Source of the DNA: Dyadobacter sp. CY323
GTDB taxonomy: Bacteria; Bacteroidota; Bacteroidia; Cytophagales; Spirosomataceae
Assembly (NCBI RefSeq): GCF_021390245.1
Contig: NZ_JAJUXH010000003.1
Coordinates: 434,001 to 498,000 of the forward strand
Direction: 5' to 3'
DNA: 64,000 nucleotides
Each line of letters starts with the position of its first letter. The stretch's first letter is position 1. The notes beneath the pieces are model-generated. The model saw nothing but the letters and a program-made list of their open reading frames with translations. It was not told where the DNA came from and searched no databases. The position numbers were made by a program, and so were the translations under genes. Shown piece after piece: positions 18,033 to 25,674 of the stretch.

Positions 18033-19430
18033 TTATAAATCGATAGCCTCGCCATAAGCGGCCTCTGTTGCACCTTTCAATGCTTCTGACATCGTTGGGT
18101 GAGGGTGGATAGAGCGAAGTATTTCGTGTGACGTTGTTTCCAGTTGACGGGCTACAACCACCTCAGCAATCATTTCGGTAACATTGGCACCGATCATGTG
18201 CGCACCAAGGAACTCACCGTATTTTGCGTCGAAAATTACTTTTACAAAACCATCGGTAACACCGGCACCAACCGCTTTACCTGATGCTTTAAAAGGAAAC
18301 TTGCCCACTTTGATATCGTAACCAGCTTCTTTTGCTTTTTTCTCCGTGTAACCTACTGACGCGATTTCGGGCTGGCAGAATGTACATCCCGGGATGTTGC
18401 CGTAATCGAGCGGCTCCGTTTTGTGGCCTGCGATTTTTTCAACACAGATAATCGCCTCAGCAGTAGCAACGTGCGCCAATGCAGGGCCAGGAGTACAGTC
18501 ACCGATTGCGTAAAAACCCGGAACGCTGGTTTCGTACCATTCGTTTACAGTGATCTTACCTTTATCTGTTTTAATGCCTGTTTCTTCCAGACCGATGTTT
18601 TCAAGATTCGCAACGATTCCGGCAGCCGAAAGCACGACGTCTACTTCAAAAGTCTTTTGTCCGTCTGGTGTTTTTACAGAAACAACACAACCTTTTCCCG
18701 CGATGTCGACTTTTTCAACGGTTGAGTTCACGTAAGTTTCAATACCGATCTTTTTGTACTGTTTCGCGATTTCTTTCGAAATGTCCTCGTCCTCAACCGG
18801 AACAAGATTTGGAAGGAATTCAACAACGGTTACCTTGGTACCCATTGAAGCATATACATACGCGAATTCCATTCCGATCGCACCTGAGCCGACAACTAAA
18901 AGTGAACCTGGTTGCGTTTCGAGGCTCATAGCCTTCCGGTATTCGATTACCTTCTGACCATCAATTTTAATATTCGGCAACTCGCGGGCACGGGCGCCGG
19001 TAGCGATGATAACTCCTTTTGTAGCAGTATAATCAGCTTTTTTACCATCCTTATCTGTCACCTCAACCGTCTTCTGGCCTTTCACTTTTCCGGTCCCCAT
19101 GATGACGTCGATTTTATTCTTTTTCATCAAAAAGGAAACTCCTTTACTCATGGTATCAGCGACGCCGCGGCTGCGTTTGATCACGCCGGCAAAATCCGCC
19201 GATGATTCTCCTACATTGATACCGTAATCTTTTGCGTGCTTAATGTATTCAAAAACCTGTGCACTTTTCAATAGGGCCTTGGTGGGAATGCAACCCCAGT
19301 TAAGGCAAATTCCACCTAAACTTTCTTTTTCAACAATAGCAACTTTAAGTCCTAATTGGGAAGCACGAATAGCTGCGGGATAACCCCCGGGGCCGCTACC
19401 AATTACAATCACATCATATGTTTGAGCCAT
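18033..19430 (-). CDS. lpdA: Dihydrolipoyl dehydrogenase
   Basis: This 465-residue flavoprotein is the E3 subunit that reoxidises dihydrolipoyl groups of pyruvate and 2-oxoglutarate dehydrogenases with NAD+. It shows the FAD-binding GSGPGGYPAA, the redox disulfide in GGICLNWGC (Cys42 and Cys47) and the NAD-binding GSGAIGMEFA. The C-terminal dimer-interface pair is in HPTMSE (His444, Glu449). The length is normal. No E1 or E2 genes are adjacent, so it stands alone and is probably shared among complexes. A TACCTTTG -7 element lies 47 bases upstream and a strong hairpin follows the stop. Confidence 0.97.
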   Translation of the reverse strand: MAQTYDVIVIGSGPGGYPAAIRASQLGLKVAIVEKESLGGICLNWGCIPTKALLKSAQVFEYIKHAKDYGINVGESSADFAGVIKRSRGVADTMSKGVSFLMKKNKIDVIMGTGKVKGQKTVEVTDKDGKKADYTATKGVIIATGARARELPNIKIDGQKVIEYRKAMSLETQPGSLLVVGSGAIGMEFAYVYASMGTKVTVVEFLPNLVPVEDEDISKEIAKQYKKIGIETYVNSTVEKVDIAGKGCVVSVKTPDGQKTFEVDVVLSAAGIVANLENIGLEETGIKTDKGKITVNEWYETSVPGFYAIGDCTPGPALAHVATAEAIICVEKIAGHKTEPLDYGNIPGCTFCQPEIASVGYTEKKAKEAGYDIKVGKFPFKASGKAVGAGVTDGFVKVIFDAKYGEFLGAHMIGANVTEMIAEVVVARQLETTSHEILRSIHPHPTMSEALKGATEAAYGEAIDL

Positions 19431-19476
19431 TTTCTGGTATTTTTATTTTACAAAATGGGTTGAAAAAACTTTGCTG

Positions 19477-19484
19477 CAAAGGTA
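19477..19484 (-). promoter_or_regulatory. -7 element of lpdA
   Basis: Read on the minus strand this is TACCTTTG, matching TAnnTTTG, 47 bases before the lpdA start codon. No matching -33 TTTG is seen. Confidence 0.45.
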
Positions 19485-19520
19485 ATAAATTATGGTTGGG
19501 AATGGGCATCTTGGTGATTA

Positions 19521-19560
19521 GTCATTTATAGTCAATCATTGTCAATTGTGGTCATTTATT
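19521..19560. repeat. Left decamer array flanking the four-helix-bundle gene
   Basis: Four contiguous 10-base units all begin GTCA: GTCATTTATA, GTCAATCATT, GTCAATTGTG and GTCATTTATT. The array lies 80 bases before the gene, and its inner end is similar, inverted, to the array after the gene. Confidence 0.8.
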
Positions 19561-19640
19561 GCTTAGGCGGGTAGAGAAATCTAGTGGCTGGTTGTTACTT
19601 CTGGAAGTATTTACGTCTAAAACAGAAACTTCAATAACCT

Positions 19641-20015
19641 ATGAAATTGGAAGACTTACAAATTTATCAGCTAAGTATGGAGTTATCAGACAGGATCTGG
19701 AATGTGGTGCAGGAATGGAGCTTATTCAGTAAGGATACTGTCGGAAAGCAGCTAGTGCGTGCAGTAGATTCCATTGCGGCAAATATTGCGGAGGGTTTTG
19801 GCAGATATCACTTCAAAGAAAATTTGAACTTTTGCTTTTATTCCAGAGGTTCTCTATACGAAACCAAAACCTGGCTAACGAAAGCAAAGAGTCGGAACCT
19901 TGTAGATCCAGATAATTTCAAGTATTTAATTAATCTTTGTGAAACGCTTGCCTTAAAGCTTAACAATTATATTAAGACGATAGGCAAAACAAGCACGTCA
20001 TCACGCAGTCATTAA
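19641..20015 (+). CDS. Four-helix-bundle protein (S23/IVS/Avd-like family)
   Basis: This 124-residue all-helical protein belongs to the S23/23S-IVS four-helix-bundle family. Family-type segments are LEDLQIYQLSMEL near the start, VRAVDSIAANIAEGFGR at about 45-61 and CFYSRGSLYETKTWL. Homologues occur as ORFs in 23S rRNA intervening sequences and as Avd, the accessory protein of diversity-generating retroelements. No reverse transcriptase or variable repeat is seen here, and it does not lie in rRNA. GTCA-based decamer arrays lie on both sides, and the stop codon lies in the first repeat-like sequence after it. Together they look like a small mobile cassette placed between lpdA and prfB. Its biochemical role is unknown. 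Confidence 0.82.
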   Translation: MKLEDLQIYQLSMELSDRIWNVVQEWSLFSKDTVGKQLVRAVDSIAANIAEGFGRYHFKENLNFCFYSRGSLYETKTWLTKAKSRNLVDPDNFKYLINLCETLALKLNNYIKTIGKTSTSSRSH

Positions 20016-20020
20016 AACAA

Positions 20021-20050
20021 TAAATGACTACCAATGACAATTAATGACCA
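20021..20050. repeat. Right decamer array flanking the four-helix-bundle gene
   Basis: Three contiguous 10-base units carry a central ATGAC: TAAATGACTA, CCAATGACAA and TTAATGACCA. They are the reverse-complement type of the left array. One further AGTCATTAA unit covers the stop codon of the preceding gene. The array ends 35 bases before the prfB start. Confidence 0.8.
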
Positions 20051-20085
20051 TTTAAATAAACATTCACAATTTCATTCAAATCGCT

Positions 20086-21160
20086 ATGACAGCAGAGCAA
20101 TTGAAAGACTTGAAGGCCCGTGTAGAGGCTTTGGGGAGGTATCTTTGACTACGGTAACCGAAAAAAACAGCTAGAAGATCTTGAACAGCAGACTGTTCAA
20201 CCGGAGTTCTGGGGAGATTCAGAACGTGCCGAAAAAACAATGCGGGAAATCCGCGGATTGAAATTCTGGACCAATGGGTATGAGGAATTGTCCCGGTTGA
20301 GGGATGATCTGGATACGATCTGGGAATTTTATGAGGCCAAAGAAGCTACCGAAGAAGAGGTAGACGAAGAAGGTAAAAAGCTCTCAGACAAACTGGATGA
20401 AATTGAATTCCGGAAAATGATGGGAGAAGAAGGTGACGAGCTGCCGGCCGTGATCGAGATCAATGCAGGCGCAGGCGGTACCGAATCTCAGGATTGGGCA
20501 TCTATGCTGATGCGGATGTACATTATGTGGGCGGAGAAAAACGGCTACAAAGTTCGTGAGGTAGATTTGCAGGATGGTGATGTCGCCGGTGTAAAATCGG
20601 TAACATTAGAAATCGACGGCGAATATGCTTATGGAAACCTGAAATCTGAAAATGGCGTGCACCGGCTCGTCCGCATTTCGCCATTTGATTCAAATGCGAG
20701 GCGGCATACTTCATTTACTTCGGTTTATGTGTACCCGCTGGCGGATGATAACATTGAAATCGACGTAAACCTGGCGGACATTACCTGGGATACGTACCGT
20801 TCTGGCGGAGCTGGTGGACAGAATGTAAACAAGGTCGAGACTGCGGTTCGTCTACATCACAAACCTTCCGGCATTATCATTGCCTGCCAACAGGAACGTT
20901 CTCAGTTAATGAACAAAGAAGTGGCGATCCGTCTTTTGAAATCGCGGCTTTATCAGATCGAGCTCGAAAAACGGAATTCAGCCCGCGCAGAAGTGGAAGC
21001 TTCCAAACGTAAAATCGAATGGGGCTCGCAGATCCGCAGCTACGTTCTCGATGACCGTCGCGTGAAAGATCACCGGACAGATCACCAGACTTCTAATACG
21101 GATGCGGTTTTGAACGGTGAGATTAATGATTTTATTAAAGCTTATTTGATGGAATCGTAA
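20086..21160 (+). CDS. prfB: Peptide chain release factor 2, with programmed +1 frameshift
   Basis: Release factor 2 ends translation at UGA and UAA. Translation starts at ATG 20086, runs 20 codons to CTT TGA (20143-20148) and must shift +1, skipping T20146, to continue at GAC 20147. The joined product is 357 residues. The shift site is the classical CTTTGAC, preceded 3 bases upstream by the purine-rich GGGGAGG (20133-20139). Low RF2 favours the shift, so the protein controls its own level. The body shows the RF2 anticodon-like tripeptide SPF (in VRISPFDS) and the catalytic GGQ (in [10 protein letters not shown]). The out-of-frame start is regulation, not a mutation. A hairpin follows the stop. 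Confidence 0.96.
20133..20149 (+). promoter_or_regulatory. prfB programmed frameshift site
   Basis: GGGGAGG, a TAT spacer, then CTT TGA C form the canonical RF2 autoregulatory frameshift element: a Shine-Dalgarno-like stimulator, a slippery CTT and an in-frame UGA stop. Confidence 0.93.
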
Positions 21161-21170
21161 ATGAATATTG

Positions 21171-21203
21171 AAAACCTCCGGCCGTAAGAGCTGGGGGTTT
21201 TTC
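21171..21203 (+). terminator. Terminator after prfB
   Basis: AAAACCTCC (21171-21179) pairs with GGGGGTTTT (21193-21201), with one G-T pair. A T-rich tail follows, 10 bases after the prfB stop. Confidence 0.65.
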
Positions 21204-21234
21204 TATTTTTTGTAACTTACCGTAAAATTTATGT

Positions 21235-21426
21235 ATGACTGGTATTCGGTACATCACAAATGACAAAGGTCAAAAGACGGACTTGATCATAAGTCTGAAA
21301 GAACACGGACAAATCGTTGAGGACCTACTAGACGCTTTGATTGTAGAAGAAAGACGAAACGAAGAAACTATTCCATTCGAAGATTTTGTCGCACAATTAA
21401 AGTTAGAAGGCAACCTTGATAAATGA
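21235..21426 (+). CDS. Putative antitoxin of a RelE-type toxin-antitoxin pair
   Basis: This 63-residue acidic protein (MTGIRYITNDKGQKTDLIISL) has an N-terminal strand-helix region that could be a DNA-binding fold and a predicted helical acidic tail, as in small RelB/Phd-type antitoxins. The assignment depends mainly on its position: its end overlaps the start of a RelE/ParE-like toxin by 11 bases, the usual antitoxin-first order. Such antitoxins bind the toxin and repress the operon. It lies just after the prfB terminator, so the pair should have its own promoter, but no consensus element is evident. Confidence 0.7.
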   Translation: MTGIRYITNDKGQKTDLIISLKEHGQIVEDLLDALIVEERRNEETIPFEDFVAQLKLEGNLDK

Positions 21427-21682
21427 TAGTTATAAAATCGTCATTACAAATTCTGCTCAAAAAGAGATTCGTGATCTCCAAAAAGCTGATGCGCAACGGG
21501 TAGTCTCTGCCATCAGCTCACTATCAATTACTCACCGACCATCAGGTTGTAAAAAACTGATTGCCTCCAAAAACACGTATCGAATCAGAATCGGAAATTA
21601 CCGGGTCCTTTATCTTATAGAAGACAGCATCAGAATTGTGGAGATTTCCGGCGTAAAGCACCGCCGGGAAGCATATGAGTAA
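21416..21682 (+). CDS. RelE/ParE-family toxin
   Basis: This 88-residue basic protein has the RelE-fold pattern: YKIVITNSAQKEIRDLQKAD, then LIASKNTYRIRIGNYRVLYLIEDSIRIVEI and a C-terminal HRREAYE. RelE-type toxins cleave mRNA in the ribosome A site; ParE types inhibit gyrase. The RxRxGxYRVLY pattern with a terminal HRR favours the RelE type. The reading frame has no early ATG, and the likely start is TTG at 21416, inside the antitoxin gene. An ATG at 21423 is in another frame. Weak TTG initiation within a translated upstream gene would keep toxin level below antitoxin. Confidence 0.82.
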   Translation: MINDSYKIVITNSAQKEIRDLQKADAQRVVSAISSLSITHRPSGCKKLIASKNTYRIRIGNYRVLYLIEDSIRIVEISGVKHRREAYE

Positions 21683-22469
21683 TTCTTCTGTTATGAGCCT
21701 CCACTACCACAAGCTCGGCCGCGGCCCGAACATCCTCCTCGCATTTCACGGAGTCGGACAAAATGGTGAAAGTTGCTTTTTGCCGTTTGCAGAAACATTG
21801 GGCGAACACTACACCATTTACGCATTCGACCTTTTCTTTCATGGGAAAGACAAAAACGCTGATCTCGACCTGATTACCAAAAGCTTCTGGAAAGAAATCA
21901 TCCAGAATTTCATAGATCAAAACTCCATTTCCCGTTTTGATATCGCCGGTTTCAGTATGGGCGGCCGGTTTGCACTGGCTACGCTTGAAGCTTTTGCCGA
22001 AAAAATTGAAAATCTGTTTCTGATCGCGCCCGATGGCATTTCGGAGCATCCGGTCTATTCCATTGCTTGTCGTTTTCATCCCGGACGTCAGTTATTTAAA
22101 TGGAGTATGGAACGTCCAGAAATATTTTTCAAAGCAGCTGATGCATTCAACAGCATTGGATTACTTAATACAAGCTTAGTAAGATTTACGAAACATGTAT
22201 TAAACACTCCCGAAAAACGACAGACCGTTTACAAATCCTGGCTCGCATTCAGGCAATTACGATTTGATATGAAGTCCATCCACAGCCAGGTAAAATCTCA
22301 TAACGTTCGCATATACCTCATTACCGGCAAGTTTGACAAACTCCTGACATCCAAATCTGTCAAGCCATTAGCCGACCTATTACCTGAAAACCAAAACATA
22401 ATTTTAAAAAGTGGTCATACGCAATTAGTTGCACAGGCCGGTGCATGGATTTCTTCATTATTTGAGTAA
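21675..22469 (+). CDS. Alpha/beta-fold hydrolase
   Basis: This 264-residue alpha/beta hydrolase shows the oxyanion segment LLAFHGVGQNGES. The nucleophile elbow is GFSMGG with Ser94, and a C-terminal His248 lies in GHTQLV. An Asp in GKFDKL is the probable third triad member. The cap region between the elbow and the Asp is helical. The substrate is unknown; an ester or lactone is likely. It starts inside the end of the toxin gene (ATG 21675), with a second possible start at 21693. The MFS transporter gene follows after 24 bases, and the two could act on one substrate. Confidence 0.85.
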   Translation: MSNSSVMSLHYHKLGRGPNILLAFHGVGQNGESCFLPFAETLGEHYTIYAFDLFFHGKDKNADLDLITKSFWKEIIQNFIDQNSISRFDIAGFSMGGRFALATLEAFAEKIENLFLIAPDGISEHPVYSIACRFHPGRQLFKWSMERPEIFFKAADAFNSIGLLNTSLVRFTKHVLNTPEKRQTVYKSWLAFRQLRFDMKSIHSQVKSHNVRIYLITGKFDKLLTSKSVKPLADLLPENQNIILKSGHTQLVAQAGAWISSLFE

Positions 22470-22493
22470 CTTGTCAGACACCATTTTCGATGT

Positions 22494-23789
22494 ATGGAGC
22501 AGGTTTTACCCAAAGATGATACAAGCTGGAGACTCAAAGCAATTATCGGAGGCTCCGCCGGAAACCTCGTTGAATGGTATGATTGGTACGCCTATTCCGC
22601 ATTTTCCCTGTATTTTGCCAACACATTTTTTCCTGATTCAAACCCTACCGTTCAACTGATCAATACAGCCGGCATTTTCGCCGTAGGTTTTCTGATGCGG
22701 CCGATTGGCGGATATGTTTTTGGAAAACTCGCTGATACCCGTGGACGGAAAGTGGCAATGACATTATCGGTGCTCCTCATGTCTTTCGGCTCACTGCTGA
22801 TCGCATTTCTGCCTGGCTATAATAGCATTGGCATTGCTGCACCCGTACTTCTTCTCGTCGCGCGACTGTTGCAGGGACTAAGTGTTGGCGGTGAATATGG
22901 AACTTCGGCGACTTATCTGAGTGAAGTAGCGACGGAGAAAAGGCGCGGCTTTTTTTCCAGCTTTCAATATGTTACGCTCATCGGTGGCCAGTTAATCGCA
23001 CTTGGTTTGCAGCTAATCTTGCAAAATATCTTTCTGACTGATAAGCAAATGCATGATTGGGGCTGGCGGATTCCATTTATTTTGGGGGCGTTTCTTTCGT
23101 TGATCGCATTGTACCTTCGCGCCAATTTAACCGAAACGCAGGCATTTAAAACAAAAAACGTAACCGAAAGAAAAGAAGGCTCTCTCACCGAATTGCTCAA
23201 ACATCCCCGGGCGATCCTCGTCGTAATCGGGCTTACACTCGGCGGAACTCTGGCGTTTTATACATACACAACGTACATGCAAAAGTTCCTGGTCAACACA
23301 GTAGGATTAACTAAATACCAATCTACCATTCTGACATTTTGTTCGCTATTGATTTTTGCATTGCTACAACCTGTTTTCGGCGCAATCAGTGACAAAGTGG
23401 GTCGCAGGCCTTTGTTGATTTCTTTCGGTGTACTGGGTACGATTTTCACTTATCCATTACTGAGTACGCTCGCACATACTACCGGCATGTGGCAGGCATT
23501 TGGGCTGCTCATGGCTGCGTTAATTATTGTCAGCGGGTATACTTCCATTAATGCAGTTGTAAAGGCCGAGTTGTTCCCGGTTGAAGTACGTGCATTAGGA
23601 GTCGGATTACCGTATTCCCTCACCGTTGCCATTTTTGGAGGTACTGCCGAATACTTCGCTCTTTGGGCCAAAAACCTTGGTCATGAGAGTTATTATTACT
23701 GGTACGTGACCCTTTGTATCTTCATATCCCTCATTATTTATCTCAATATGAAAGATACCAAGCATAACTCCCTGATTGAAAATGATTAG
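22494..23789 (+). CDS. MFS transporter, metabolite:H+ symporter (MHS) type
   Basis: This 431-residue inner-membrane protein has 12 predicted helices and belongs to the MHS branch of the major facilitator superfamily (KgtP/ProP-like). The start ATGNLVEWYDWYAYS-type motif reads GGSAGNLVEWYDWYAYS. The inter-helix 2-3 loop is GKLADTRGRKVAM and helix 4 carries RLLQGLSVGGEYG, all family marks. Known members move 2-oxoglutarate, citrate, proline or betaine with protons. Which one is moved here cannot be told from the sequence. It follows the alpha/beta hydrolase gene on the same strand. Confidence 0.9.
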   Translation: MEQVLPKDDTSWRLKAIIGGSAGNLVEWYDWYAYSAFSLYFANTFFPDSNPTVQLINTAGIFAVGFLMRPIGGYVFGKLADTRGRKVAMTLSVLLMSFGSLLIAFLPGYNSIGIAAPVLLLVARLLQGLSVGGEYGTSATYLSEVATEKRRGFFSSFQYVTLIGGQLIALGLQLILQNIFLTDKQMHDWGWRIPFILGAFLSLIALYLRANLTETQAFKTKNVTERKEGSLTELLKHPRAILVVIGLTLGGTLAFYTYTTYMQKFLVNTVGLTKYQSTILTFCSLLIFALLQPVFGAISDKVGRRPLLISFGVLGTIFTYPLLSTLAHTTGMWQAFGLLMAALIIVSGYTSINAVVKAELFPVEVRALGVGLPYSLTVAIFGGTAEYFALWAKNLGHESYYYWYVTLCIFISLIIYLNMKDTKHNSLIEND

Positions 23790-23880
23790 CCCGGACTGGT
23801 TTTCTTAGAAAAGATTAATTCTCTCTTGACATAGTCCATTTACTTTTATAACTTTCTGGAAACCAAACCATTTGAGAGTT

Positions 23881-24315
23881 ATGAACATGATGGATCGAGT
23901 CGAGCATTGGGGCGATACACATCATCCGGCATGGATGGATTTCGTTCGTATCGCATTGGGAGTATTTTTGTTCGCGAAAGGCATCAGCTTTATCAGCGAC
24001 ACCACGCAGCTATCCAGGCTGGTTACCGGACTGGATTTCCATCTCTACACTGTCACGGCCGTTCATTATGTGGCTTTTGCACACATTTTTGGTGGATTTA
24101 TGATTGCGCTCGGTCTCCTTACCCGGATCGTTTCCATCATTCAGATCCCAATTCTGCTCACTGCGGTTTTCTTTGTGAATTTCCGTCTGGGGTTCTCTTA
24201 TCTAAATTCCGAGCTCTGGATTTCATTCATTACACTGATCCTGGTCGTCACGTTCTCCATTATTGGGTCTGGACGGATGTCGATGGATGAATGGATGAAA
24301 AATCACGATCACTAA
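23881..24315 (+). CDS. DoxX-family membrane protein
   Basis: From ATG 23881 this is 144 residues with four membrane helices, the size and layout of DoxX proteins. The segments DFVRIALGVFLFAKGISFI and HIFGGFMIALGLLTRI are typical of the family. A TTG at 23872 would add three residues. DoxX proteins are linked to quinone or thiosulfate oxidation and oxidative stress in other organisms, but function in Bacteroidota is not established. A TTGACA (23826) and TATAAC (23847) pair lies upstream at 15 bases, but that spacing is poor. The stop directly abuts the end of the convergent AraC gene. Confidence 0.82.
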   Translation: MNMMDRVEHWGDTHHPAWMDFVRIALGVFLFAKGISFISDTTQLSRLVTGLDFHLYTVTAVHYVAFAHIFGGFMIALGLLTRIVSIIQIPILLTAVFFVNFRLGFSYLNSELWISFITLILVVTFSIIGSGRMSMDEWMKNHDH

Positions 24316-25191
24316 TCAGATCAGTTCGGGTGCGGTTTTATAGAGATATCTCCTTTTGTACTCCATGGGCGTCATATCGGTCACTTTTTTGAAATGCCGG
24401 TAAAAATTAGAGACATTATTAAAACCGCACTCAAAACAAATTACTTCCGTCGCCATTTTATCTTCAATCAAAAAGCGACATGCCTGACTGATCCGAATTT
24501 CGACCAGGAAGTCGTTGTAGGTTTTCTTTGTCATTAATTTAAAATACCTGCAAAAGGAAGTAATCCCCAGGTTTGCAATGTTTGCGACATCCTGCAACGA
24601 GATATCATTGCGGTAATTTGCCAGCGTGTACTCATAGATTTTATTCAGCCTCAATGTTTCCGCATCGTTGGATTTGTAGAATGCGTGTGCCGAAGCAATG
24701 GTTTTGTATTCCGACGTTTCGGCAAGGATTTTCAGTATCGAAAGCAGAGCTATAAGCCTGTCAAGATTTTGGGCATTTACTGCTGAATGCATCAGCCTGA
24801 TGATTTCCTCCCTCGCTTCCCCGTCGATAATAAGTCCCCGTTTTGCTTTTTCGTACAGTTTAGGGATCAGATACGCCTCTGGCAATTGCAACAAATCGTT
24901 ACCCAGACAATGCGGAAGAAAGTGGATGATGATTACCTCGACGGACGTGTTACTGGCACCCTCCTCCACCCGCCAGGTATGTGGGAGATTTTCACCGAGA
25001 AGGATCAGTTCGCCATCCGAAAAATTACTGATGTTGTCGCCGATAAACCGTACGCCTTTTCCCTTTACAAGGTAATGTAATTCGAGCTCTGGGTGATAAT
25101 GCCATACTGTTCCAAAAGCGGAATCTTTATCATGGCGTATACTAAATGAAGTTCGCGACGGGATCGGAACTTTGTGGAAATGCGGTTTCAT
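24316..25191 (-). CDS. AraC-family transcriptional regulator
   Basis: This 291-residue regulator has an N-terminal cupin sensor domain (about residues 20-120, with HYHPELELHYLVKGKG and GENLPHTW). The C-terminal two-helix-turn-helix AraC domain (about 190-285) has LQDVANIANLGITSFCRYFK and CFECGFNNVSNFYRHFKKV. The sensor fold suggests a sugar or sugar-acid ligand. It lies on the same strand downstream of the SSS symporter, aldolase and sigma-like genes, with a 150-base gap. It may control that operon, but that is inference. It abuts the end of the convergent DoxX gene. Confidence 0.93.
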   Translation of the reverse strand: MKPHFHKVPIPSRTSFSIRHDKDSAFGTVWHYHPELELHYLVKGKGVRFIGDNISNFSDGELILLGENLPHTWRVEEGASNTSVEVIIIHFLPHCLGNDLLQLPEAYLIPKLYEKAKRGLIIDGEAREEIIRLMHSAVNAQNLDRLIALLSILKILAETSEYKTIASAHAFYKSNDAETLRLNKIYEYTLANYRNDISLQDVANIANLGITSFCRYFKLMTKKTYNDFLVEIRISQACRFLIEDKMATEVICFECGFNNVSNFYRHFKKVTDMTPMEYKRRYLYKTAPELI

Positions 25192-25341
25192 TTTTAACGA
25201 GTCCCCGACAGGGTTTAGGATCGGACTGTCAGTTCATAGATAAAAAGAAAAACCAACCCGTATCTATCTAACTTTATTTAAAAAGTTTATAAAATACTAT
25301 TTTCTCTTAATAAAATATAAGTAAAAATGCTAAATAAGATC

Positions 25342-25674
25342 TTAGCTGTGACTTTGTGCATTCATCTTGTCCAGATATTGCTTGCGGGACGCTGGGTCTG
25401 AATATTTCTGCATTTGCCCGAAAATCTGGTTTTTAAGATTTATAAAAAGATATGACTGGAAATTATCGTTTGGTTTGAGTTCAACTCTTTCATTCCAGAT
25501 TTTAGCAAAAACATCCTGTATAATGTTCTCCGCTTCCTTTTCATCTTTTAATATCACTGAGCAGAATTTGAATGCAGGATCTTGAAAATAGGAACAAAGC
25601 TGTGAGAAAGCAGCCTCGTCTCCCTGCGTTACCCGATAAAGAATCTGTTGATTTGGAAAGGCCATAATGGTCAT
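25342..25674 (-). CDS. Sigma-70 region 2-only (ECF-like) protein
   Basis: This 110-residue protein matches the N-terminal half of ECF sigma factors. FPNQQILYRVTQGDEAAFSQL and YFQDPAFKFCSVILKDEKEAENIIQDVFAKIW cover region 2, the part that binds the core polymerase and recognises the -10 DNA. Region 4 (a further ~70 residues with the -35-binding helix-turn-helix) is absent. The 150 bases after the stop show no remnant of it, so a simple frameshift is not apparent. Its ATG overlaps the stop of the aldolase gene (TAATG), which implies translational coupling. It could be a decayed factor, a modulator of RNA polymerase, or a partial sigma needing a partner. Confidence 0.75.
   Translation of the reverse strand: MTIMAFPNQQILYRVTQGDEAAFSQLCSYFQDPAFKFCSVILKDEKEAENIIQDVFAKIWNERVELKPNDNFQSYLFINLKNQIFGQMQKYSDPASRKQYLDKMNAQSHS

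Noticed and set aside
19641..20015. Diversity-generating retroelement (Avd) system
   Set aside because: No reverse transcriptase, template repeat or variable repeat is seen; only the small helical protein resembles Avd.
19521..20050. CRISPR array
   Set aside because: The units are contiguous 10-base repeats with no spacers of uniform length and no cas genes are near.
20086..20239. prfB as a frameshifted pseudogene
   Set aside because: The stop in the 21st codon sits in the exact CTTTGAC programmed-shift context and the rest of the protein is intact, so it is regulation.
23826..23852. Sigma-70-type TTGACA/TATAAC promoter before the DoxX gene
   Set aside because: Spacing is only 15 bases and the Bacteroidota consensus TAnnTTTG is not matched; not convincing enough to list.
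25192..25341. Sigma region 4 remnant after the sigma-like gene
   Set aside because: Reading the 150 bases on the minus strand gives AT-rich sequence with stops and no helix-turn-helix pattern.
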